Source: an uncultured Treponema sp. (lineage in GTDB: Bacteria; Spirochaetota; Spirochaetia; Treponematales; Treponemataceae). From it: DNA of 10,528 nucleotides. Location of the stretch: positions 1-10,528 of the forward strand of contig CAKZZK010000262.1 of NCBI GenBank assembly GCA_937885235.1. Direction: 5' to 3'. A program made the position numbers and the translations under genes. Shown here one piece after another: positions 5,819-10,528 of the stretch. The first letter of the stretch is position 1; each line of letters starts with the position of its first letter. The notes under the pieces are model-generated. The model saw nothing but the letters and a program-made list of their open reading frames with translations, ran no database searches and was not told where the DNA came from.

Positions 5819-7351
5819 TTAATTGCGTTTTGCGCCGGACATATACAGGCCCAGCTCCTGCGGCGTAGTGTTCTCAGGATAAAGCTGCCCCACAATCTCC
5901 CCCTCGTACATGACGAGGATTCTGTCGCTGAGCGAAAGCACTTCGTCCATCTCGTAGGAGACCAGAAGGACTGCGGCTCCCTTGTCCCTGTCCGCGACAA
6001 TCTGCCTGTGGATATATTCGATGGCTCCCACGTCAAGGCCGCGGGTCGGCTGGACGGCGATGAGCAGCTTGTGCGCCTTGTCGATTTCACGGGCGATGAT
6101 TGCCTTCTGCTGGTTGCCGCCGGACATAGAGCGGGCAACAGTCTTGCAGCCCTGTCCGCTCCGCACGTCGTACTGCGCGATGAGCTTTTCGGAATATGCC
6201 GTCACATTTTTGTCCCTGATAAAGCCCGCGTGCTGGAATTCCTCCTCCCAGTAGCGTTGCAGCACCATATTCTGCTCAAGCGTGTAGTCTAGCACGAGCC
6301 CGTGCTTGTGCCTGTCCTCTGGAATGTGGCTCATACCTGCCTTTGACTTTTCCCTGATGGATTTCTTTGTTATGTCCGTTCCCGCAAGGAGGATTTCGGT
6401 GTTTTCCGCGTGCACCAGAGGGGCAAGCCCTGTGAGCCCGTGGATGAACTCTGACTGGCCGTTGCCGTCAATGCCTGCAATGCAGAGGATTTCTCCCGCA
6501 TGGACGGCAAGGCTTATGTTTTTCACCGCGAGGTTGCCGTGGACTCTGCTTGCCACGCTCATATTCTTGATGGAAAGAATGCAGTCGCCGGGCTTTGCCT
6601 TTTCCTTGTCCACAGAGAATTTGACATCCCTGCCCACCATCATGCGGCTCAGCTCTTCCTTGTTGGTTTCGCTGATGTTCACCGTGCCGATGTAGCGGCC
6701 CTTGCACAGGACTGAACAGCGGTCTGCGACAGCCATAATCTCGTTCAGCTTGTGCGTTATGAACAGGATGGATTTTCCCTCTTTTGCGAGATTTTTCATG
6801 ATAGCCATCAGCTCGTCGATTTCCTGAGGGGTCAGGACGGCGGTGGGTTCGTCAAAAATGAGTATTTCGTTTTCGCGGTAGAGCATTTTCAGGATTTCCA
6901 CGCGCTGCTGCATGCCCACCGTGATGTCTTCGATAACCGCGTCAGGGTCAACCGCAAGGCCGTAGCGGGAGCTCAGTTCCACCACCTTCTGCCTTGCCGC
7001 CTTCCTGTCGATGATGCCGTGCGTTACGGGTTCTGTGCCCAGAATGATGTTGTCAAGGACGGTGAACACTTCCACCAGTTTGAAATGCTGATGCACCATG
7101 CCTATGCCGAGGGCTGTGGCATCATTGGGATTGCTGATTTTGACTGTCTTTCCGTTTTTCCGTATTTCGCCTTCCTCGCTCTGGTACAGGCCGAAAAGGA
7201 CGCTCATCAGTGTGGATTTTCCCGCGCCGTTTTCGCCGAGCAGGGCGTGAATCTCTCCTTTTTTCAGCTGCAGGGTGATGTCATCATTTGCAATGATGCC
7301 CGGAAAGCGTTTGGTGATGTGCAGCATTTCAATGATATAATCGTTATCCAT
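5819..7351 (-). CDS. nupO: ABC transporter ATPase with two nucleotide-binding domains (NupO/YufO-like)
   Basis: 510 residues from the ATG at 7351, preceded by AAAGGA at 8 nt. A longer frame to 7414 would run through the terminator hairpin and is rejected. Domain 1 has Walker A GENGAGKST (39-47), Q-loop MVHQH, a divergent signature TVGMQQR and Walker B LIFDEPTAVL. Domain 2 has a degenerate Walker A (GIDGNGQSE, with Q where Lys is expected), a normal signature MSGGNQQK and a Walker B ending AVQPTRGLD without the catalytic Glu. This asymmetry is usual for the family: one composite ATP site (Walker A/B of domain 1 with the signature of domain 2) should be active and the other should only bind. 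It energises the two permeases encoded downstream. Confidence 0.93.
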   Translation of the reverse strand: MDNDYIIEMLHITKRFPGIIANDDITLQLKKGEIHALLGENGAGKSTLMSVLFGLYQSEEGEIRKNGKTVKISNPNDATALGIGMVHQHFKLVEVFTVLDNIILGTEPVTHGIIDRKAARQKVVELSSRYGLAVDPDAVIEDITVGMQQRVEILKMLYRENEILIFDEPTAVLTPQEIDELMAIMKNLAKEGKSILFITHKLNEIMAVADRCSVLCKGRYIGTVNISETNKEELSRMMVGRDVKFSVDKEKAKPGDCILSIKNMSVASRVHGNLAVKNISLAVHAGEILCIAGIDGNGQSEFIHGLTGLAPLVHAENTEILLAGTDITKKSIREKSKAGMSHIPEDRHKHGLVLDYTLEQNMVLQRYWEEEFQHAGFIRDKNVTAYSEKLIAQYDVRSGQGCKTVARSMSGGNQQKAIIAREIDKAHKLLIAVQPTRGLDVGAIEYIHRQIVADRDKGAAVLLVSYEMDEVLSLSDRILVMYEGEIVGQLYPENTTPQELGLYMSGAKRN

Positions 7352-7371
7352 AAAGTATATCCTTTCAGTGC

Positions 7372-7424
7372 AAAAAAAAGCCGGAATATGCGGCGGAGTT
7401 CCCCCCGTTACCATCCCGGCTTTT
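7372..7424 (-). terminator. Hairpin plus T8 between the lipoprotein and ATPase genes (terminator or attenuator)
   Basis: On the minus strand, AAAAGCCGG (7416-7424) pairs with CCGGCTTTT (7376-7384), extended inward by G-U and A-U pairs, with a smaller CGG/CCG hairpin inside. Eight T follow (7379 down to 7372). It begins 21 nt after the lipoprotein stop and ends 21 nt before the ATPase start. No promoter is evident between it and the ATPase gene, so partial read-through would give more lipoprotein than transporter. Confidence 0.8.
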
Positions 7425-7444
7425 CAGAGTTCCTAGTGCGATGA

Positions 7445-8563
7445 CTATTTGAGGTTCGGATAGGTGTTGACGGTCACTGCGTGCGCAGGAAGTTCGTCAA
7501 TGCCGTTGGATACCTTTGTTTTTCCGTTGTAGATGTCGGCAACCATCGCCTTGTATTCGTCAACGGTGAATTTCTTCATTGACCAGGTTGCTGTGGGCAG
7601 CTGGACGAAGTTTGCTTCCAAATCCGTTGCGGACACAAGTCCCAGCGTGGAAATCTTGCCTGAATACTGGTTCCAGTTGCCTGCCTTTACCGCAGACAAG
7701 GCTGCGTTGACGGTAGCTCCCAGTCCCTTCATTGCAGAGGTGACGCACATATCCTTGCCGTAGGCGTTTATCTGCGCGGTCTGGTCTGTGTCTACGCCGA
7801 TGACCTTTCCGCCGACTTTAGCCGCCGCTTCACAGGCAGAGGTCCAGATGCCGCCGCCGCAGGCGAAGACCACTTCCACATTGCGCTGGCTGTACCAGGC
7901 ATCCATTGCCGCGGTGATTGTCTGGTCGCCGTAGAACTGGCCGCCGTACACGTACTCGACAGTCACCTTGTCGGCAACGCCGAGCTCCTCAGCGGCCTTG
8001 TTGCAGCCCTGCACAAAGCCATAGCCGTAGCGGATGACGGCGGGAACTGCCATGCCTCCGAGGAAGCCGAGATGGCGGTAGCCTTCTTTTACTGCGGCGT
8101 ATCCCGCCATAAAGCCCGGAATCTCTTCCGAATACACGGCGCAGAACACGTTCGCAGGAAGCTTGAAGTCGCCAAGGTCTCCGGCGCCGATGTCAAGTCC
8201 GATGAATGTGACGTCGGCATTGTTTCCCACTGTCTCCACGATTGCCTCTCCAAAGAGGTAGCCGGGCAGAACGAGGACGGTGTAGCCGTCATCAATGGCT
8301 GCGTTGATGGAAGCCACGCGGTCTGCCGTTGAGTCTCCGGCGGGCTTGTAGTACTTGAAGTTTACGCCGTTGGATTCAGAAAACTTCTTGCACGCCTCGT
8401 AGGTCGTCTGGTTGAAAGACTGGTCGGTGATGTCACCAGAGTCGGTGATCATGGCGACGCGCATTTCATTCTTCTTGGAAGAGGCAGCCTCTTTCTTTGA
8501 GCAAGAAACCAGCGAAACAAGTGTCAGTGCAATACACAGTACGGATAATGCAAATTTTTTCAT
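7445..8563 (-). CDS. bmpA: BMP-family (TmpC/PnrA-like) substrate-binding lipoprotein
   Basis: 372 residues. A lipoprotein signal peptide ends in LVSC with C21 as the predicted lipidated residue, followed by a Ser/Lys linker. The mature part is a two-lobed binding protein: RVAMITDSGDITDQSFNQ (35-52) is the BMP-family N-terminal signature, and VEVVFACGGGIWTSACEAAAKVGGKVIGVDTDQ is the C-lobe ligand region ending in the conserved GVD-DQ. It should sit in the periplasm, tethered to a membrane, and deliver ligand to the permeases. Relatives bind purine nucleosides (T. pallidum PnrA), other nucleosides (NupN) or riboflavin (RfuA), so the ligand is not settled. AAGGAG (8571-8576) lies 7 nt before the ATG. 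The promoter at 8587-8615 gives a leader of about 17 nt. Confidence 0.92.
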   Translation of the reverse strand: MKKFALSVLCIALTLVSLVSCSKKEAASSKKNEMRVAMITDSGDITDQSFNQTTYEACKKFSESNGVNFKYYKPAGDSTADRVASINAAIDDGYTVLVLPGYLFGEAIVETVGNNADVTFIGLDIGAGDLGDFKLPANVFCAVYSEEIPGFMAGYAAVKEGYRHLGFLGGMAVPAVIRYGYGFVQGCNKAAEELGVADKVTVEYVYGGQFYGDQTITAAMDAWYSQRNVEVVFACGGGIWTSACEAAAKVGGKVIGVDTDQTAQINAYGKDMCVTSAMKGLGATVNAALSAVKAGNWNQYSGKISTLGLVSATDLEANFVQLPTATWSMKKFTVDEYKAMVADIYNGKTKVSNGIDELPAHAVTVNTYPNLK

Positions 8564-8586
8564 AAATTTACTCCTTCTCTTCCTTC

Positions 8587-8615
8587 ATTATAAAAGCAGT
8601 TTGGGATAAATTCAA
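8587..8615 (-). promoter_or_regulatory. Promoter of the lipoprotein/ABC transporter operon
   Basis: On the minus strand: -35 TTGAAT (8610-8615), 17-nt spacer, perfect -10 TATAAT (8587-8592). The start point near 8580 leaves a leader of about 17 nt that contains the Shine-Dalgarno site, so there is no room for a riboswitch. Just upstream of the -35 lie two perfect 10-bp palindromes, TTCTGCAGAA (8621-8630) and AATTATAATT (8630-8639), which could be an operator and an AT-rich UP element. Confidence 0.75.
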
Positions 8616-8655
8616 GGTACTTCTGCAGAAATTATAATTAAGGATAAGGTGTACG

Positions 8656-8682
8656 GCGCATGGCTTGCGCAAGCGTCTTGCG
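8656..8682. repeat. Cluster of overlapping palindromes in the divergent intergenic region
   Basis: Three overlapping inverted repeats share bases: GCGCA-N5-TGCGC (8656-8670), a perfect 12-bp palindrome GCTTGCGCAAGC (8663-8674), and CGCAAG-CGT-CTTGCG (8668-8682). They exclude one another as hairpins. The rest of the 226-nt region between the lipoprotein and Rpn genes holds two divergent promoters and no convincing gene. The cluster could be an interspersed palindromic repeat, an operator or a small RNA structure. Confidence 0.5.
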
Positions 8683-8757
8683 GTCTGCTCTTTTCTAGTT
8701 CCATTAGCGACGAGATAAAGCGAAGATTTCAAGCCCTTTTCATTCCCCCGCAATCCG

Positions 8758-8766
8758 TGCTATGAT
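8758..8766 (+). promoter_or_regulatory. Extended -10 promoter of the Rpn gene
   Basis: TGC-TATGAT (8758-8766) is an extended -10 element. The -35 region at the right distance is poor (TTTCAT at 8738-8743). The predicted start point near 8773 gives a short leader with GGAGA (8779-8783), 6 nt before the ATG at 8790. Confidence 0.45.
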
Positions 8767-8789
8767 TAAAGCATATTCGGAGATACACG

Positions 8790-9533
8790 ATGAGAGAGAA
8801 CGAACAAAAAAATGCGAATATTATAGAAGATAACGGTGGAACCGCGCCCAACCGCAGGATGAAGGACTCGGTTTTTGTGGACCTTTTCGGTAGGGACAGG
8901 TACTTCAAGGAGAATTTCATCTCCCTGTACAACGCCCTCCACGGCACAAGGCTTTCACCCGAAAATACGGCGGTAGAGCCGGAGATGCTGGACAGTGCGC
9001 TCTATATGAGCTACGCAAACGACGTGGCGATGCAGATAGACGGGCGGATAGTGGTGCTTATCGAGCACCAGTCCACGATAAACCGCAATATGCCTTTGCG
9101 CCTGCTGGACTACATAACCCGCATCTACGAGAAGGTCGTGCCGAGCAGGAAGAAGTTTGCCCGCGCGGTGGTGAAAATCCCCGCGCCGGAATTCTACGTG
9201 CTGTACAACGGCAGGGACGATTTCCCCGCGGAAAGCGAGATGCGGCTGTCTGACGCTTTCATCTACCCTGAGGGCGAGGAAAAGCCGGAGCAGGTCCCCT
9301 TGGAACTGGTGGTGAAGGTGTACAACATCAACCTCGGCAGGGGAGACAGGCTGCTGGCAAAGTGCGAGACGCTCAGGCAGTACTCCGCGTTCATCGAACT
9401 CGTGCGCTACGCCCATAACAACGCGGAGCAGGAGCACATAGAAAAGCCGCTCGACTGGGCGGTAAAAGAGGCAATCCGACAGGGCATTCTGCCGGAGTAT
9501 CTGGAAAGAAAGGCATCGGAACACTCAACGTAG
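8790..9533 (+). CDS. Rpn-family PD-(D/E)XK nuclease (putative transposase), C-terminally shortened
   Basis: 247 residues. The N-terminal block RRMKDSVFVDLFGRDRYFKENFISLYNALHGT and the core YANDVAMQIDGRIVVLIEHQSTINRNMPLRLLDYITRIYE are the hallmarks of the PDDEXK_2/Rpn family. Likely catalytic residues are D78 (in NDV), E92 and Q94 (in EHQ). Further conserved blocks are KIPAPEFYVLYNGRDDFP and ELVVKVYNINLG. E. coli relatives are DNA nucleases that promote RecA-independent recombination and have been linked to phage defence. The protein ends abruptly at GILPEYLERKASE-HST; from memory, treponemal relatives continue past this point (ERKxSEVxNML and a further tail), so the C-terminal end seems lost. 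The catalytic core is intact. Translation uses GGAGA 6 nt before the ATG. The stop lies 2 nt from the end of the decayed minus-strand gene. Confidence 0.85.
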   Translation: MRENEQKNANIIEDNGGTAPNRRMKDSVFVDLFGRDRYFKENFISLYNALHGTRLSPENTAVEPEMLDSALYMSYANDVAMQIDGRIVVLIEHQSTINRNMPLRLLDYITRIYEKVVPSRKKFARAVVKIPAPEFYVLYNGRDDFPAESEMRLSDAFIYPEGEEKPEQVPLELVVKVYNINLGRGDRLLAKCETLRQYSAFIELVRYAHNNAEQEHIEKPLDWAVKEAIRQGILPEYLERKASEHST

Positions 9534-9535
9534 TT

Positions 9536-10039
9536 TCAAGAGGGTACGAAATATGCTGAATAGGGAAAGCTTTTCCTGCCCCGCCGCAGCCTTGAGAAGT
9601 ACAGCCCCGCATCCGCATCCATAACCTCTGCATCGCAAAGATATATGAGCGGTTCGGAAAATCTCCGAAGCCTGATTCCCTGTAGGGAATGCTGTGGGCA
9701 AGGTTGTAAGCCACTCTCGAAGCCTTTTTGCTTACCCCGCATTGAAGTTCTATTTCTTCTGCTTTCAAAAAATGCACAAGGTCCTTCTTGCAGAGAAACG
9801 CGCCGTCCCTCTCCTGCCGTCGCTTTGGCATAGACATCAGAGCGAATGTAGATGACATTTTTCCTTGTGTCATAATATGCCTCTTCATCTCTGTGCCATA
9901 AAAGTGAAATATATTTTCCGTTAATACCCTTAACGCACTGCAAGGAGAGACCTTTAAACATCGCGGGGAGAAGGTGTCTTACACCGTGAGTCTTGACCGC
10001 TCTCGCCGCAAGGAGAATGCTTCTGCTCATAAAAAACAA
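9536..10039 (-). pseudogene. Decayed gene with apparent frame switches, family unknown
   Basis: A continuous minus-strand frame runs from a TTG at 10039 (ATG at 10030) to a TGA at 9536, but only its ends look like protein: MSRSILLAARAVKTHGVRHL through DEEAYYDTRKNVIYIRSDVY at the start, and LIYLCDAEVMDADAGLYF near the end. In the middle this frame uses rare AGA codons in clusters, while the frame shifted by one base gives natural sequence and codons (ERDGAFLCKKDLVHFLKAEE, then VSKKASRVAYNLAHS). The simplest reading is a gene that changes frame near 9807-9820, in a purine-rich stretch, and back near 9650-9720. It follows the XRE gene stop by a few bases and has no Shine-Dalgarno sequence. Two compensating sequencing errors or a real single-frame 167-residue protein are alternatives. 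I cannot name the family. Confidence 0.4.
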
Positions 10040-10040
10040 T

Positions 10041-10415
10041 CTACAGGGATTCTTTTATTTCAGCCGTGGTGTCCGGGAAACCAGAGGCAGGAGATGAAGT
10101 TTGCGGGCTGTCCTTGGTATTCTGGAAATGCGCTTCCAGACGCAGGTAAATTTCCTGCAGCAGGGTATGCTCGGTAACGAAGCTCCTGATGTCGGAAGAG
10201 AGCGGCTGGTCAGAAAGCAGGAGCGAGGGGTGAATGCCGAGCACGTTTGCCATAGTCACAAGGAGGTCGAATGACGGCTTGGCTATGCCGCACTCAATGT
10301 TGCCTATGGTGCCCGTTGCAACCTCGCATAACTCGGCAAGCTTTTCTTGGGAAAGCCCTCTTGTCTTGCGCCATTTCTTCAGGTTTGCAATGAATTCCTG
10401 TTGGTATTCGTTCAT
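10041..10415 (-). CDS. XRE-family helix-turn-helix transcriptional regulator
   Basis: 124 residues. The N-terminal HTH_3 domain (about 8-63) reads FIANLKKWRKTRGLSQEKL, then AELCEVATGTIGNIECG, then the helix FDLLVTMANVLGI. The SQEKLAE and TIGNIE segments are the helix-turn-helix pair. The C-terminal half is a short helical segment with a polar Ser/Thr/Pro-rich tail and no recognisable ligand domain, so dimerisation is the likely role. It may control itself: an inverted repeat overlaps its own -10. It lies upstream of a decayed gene and near an Rpn nuclease, a setting typical of accessory or defence DNA, so a role as regulator or antitoxin of a lost partner is possible but unproven. The ATG at 10415 has no Shine-Dalgarno sequence and lies 7 nt from the -10. 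Confidence 0.88.
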   Translation of the reverse strand: MNEYQQEFIANLKKWRKTRGLSQEKLAELCEVATGTIGNIECGIAKPSFDLLVTMANVLGIHPSLLLSDQPLSSDIRSFVTEHTLLQEIYLRLEAHFQNTKDSPQTSSPASGFPDTTAEIKESL

Positions 10416-10422
10416 AGCCCCC

Positions 10423-10450
10423 AGTATAAGATGAAGTAAACAGTCTTATA
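10423..10450 (-). promoter_or_regulatory. Promoter -10 and candidate operator of the XRE gene
   Basis: On the minus strand the -10 TATACT (10423-10428) ends 7 nt before the ATG at 10415; the -35 match is weak. An inverted repeat TATAAG (10425-10430) -N14- CTTATA (10445-10450) overlaps the -10 and is symmetric enough to bind a dimeric repressor, most simply the XRE protein itself. Confidence 0.5.
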
Positions 10451-10454
10451 ATTG

Positions 10455-10526
10455 CATTAGGATGGGAAGTTATATGAGCCAGTTTCAAAAGTATTAGCGG
10501 TCTCGGCTAAAAAAAAGCTTCCCAAT
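10455..10526. other. Structured segment at the right edge
   Basis: A 7-bp inverted repeat, TGGGAAG (10463-10469) with CTTCCCA (10518-10524), encloses a smaller one, TTAGC (10494-10498) with GCTAA (10506-10510), and a further AGCC/GGCT pair. CATT/AATG may extend the outer stem across a bulge. A run of eight A (10509-10516) lies inside. On the minus strand, the inner hairpin followed by TACTTTTG could be a weak terminator of a gene beyond the edge. No protein of usable length is present. Confidence 0.35.
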
Positions 10527-10528
10527 GT

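Noticed and set aside
7347..7361. TATACT just before the ATPase ATG as a further leaderless promoter
   Set aside because: It ends only 2 nt before the ATG, so transcription would start within or after the codon, and there is no -35. The AAAGGA site explains the start better.
7352..7414. Longer N-terminus of the ATPase starting at 7414
   Set aside because: The extra 21 codons run through the terminator hairpin and T8. The ATG at 7351 has AAAGGA at 8 nt and matches the family start.
6752..7444. 230-residue plus-strand frame opposite the ATPase gene
   Set aside because: Antisense shadow, rich in His and Phe, of a gene with clear Walker and signature motifs.
8564..8580. Purine or FMN riboswitch before the transporter operon
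   Set aside because: The predicted leader is only about 17 nt, too short for any known aptamer.
8568..8753. 61-residue minus-strand frame upstream of the lipoprotein gene
   Set aside because: It spans the operon promoter and the palindrome cluster, has no ribosome site and ends at the Shine-Dalgarno region of the lipoprotein gene. It may be part of a repeat element, but I cannot support it as a gene.
9391..9888. 165-residue minus-strand frame as an independent gene
   Set aside because: Only its middle looks coding; its 3' third is antisense to the Rpn gene. It is better explained as the middle section of the decayed gene.

Overview
The window most likely comes from a spirochaete of the genus Treponema. 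This is inferred from gene content, not from a marker gene. The clues are a BMP-family lipoprotein with its own ABC transporter operon (the layout of the T. pallidum TmpC/PnrA locus), a lone fructose-type PTS IIA protein, an Rpn/PD-(D/E)XK nuclease of the type common in treponemes, and several small proteins I cannot place. There is no rRNA, tRNA, CRISPR array or intact insertion sequence.

Layout. The left edge (1-188) carries what looks like the 3' end of a rightward membrane-protein gene, whose open frame runs into the convergent neighbour. From 1594 leftward lie a 134-residue unknown protein and a PflX-type radical SAM protein, driven by a strong promoter at 1603-1631. Divergent from them is a PTS EIIA-type gene (1725-2171) with its own promoter and terminator. 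It is followed by a 167-residue unknown protein (2268-2771) and a membrane-anchored lytic transglycosylase (2935-3759).

The centre (3762-8563, minus strand) is a complete importer operon: BMP-family lipoprotein, then a hairpin with T8 acting as terminator or attenuator, then a double-ATPase subunit and two permeases. The last three genes are tightly coupled (12-nt gap, then a 1-nt overlap). The operon should import a nucleoside or a related compound such as riboflavin.

The right side (8564-10528) looks like accessory DNA. A 226-nt divergent intergenic region holds nested palindromes. Then come an Rpn nuclease gene that stops early, a stretch of about 500 nt that reads as a decayed gene with two reading-frame switches, an XRE-type regulator with a candidate self-operator, and a structured segment at the edge.

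The most consistent unexpected signal is at the start codons. Four genes (1594-, 1725+, 2268+, 10415-) have a good -10 hexamer ending only 6 to 8 nt before the start codon and no Shine-Dalgarno sequence, so their mRNAs are predicted to be leaderless. The transporter, transglycosylase and Rpn genes have clear Shine-Dalgarno sites instead.
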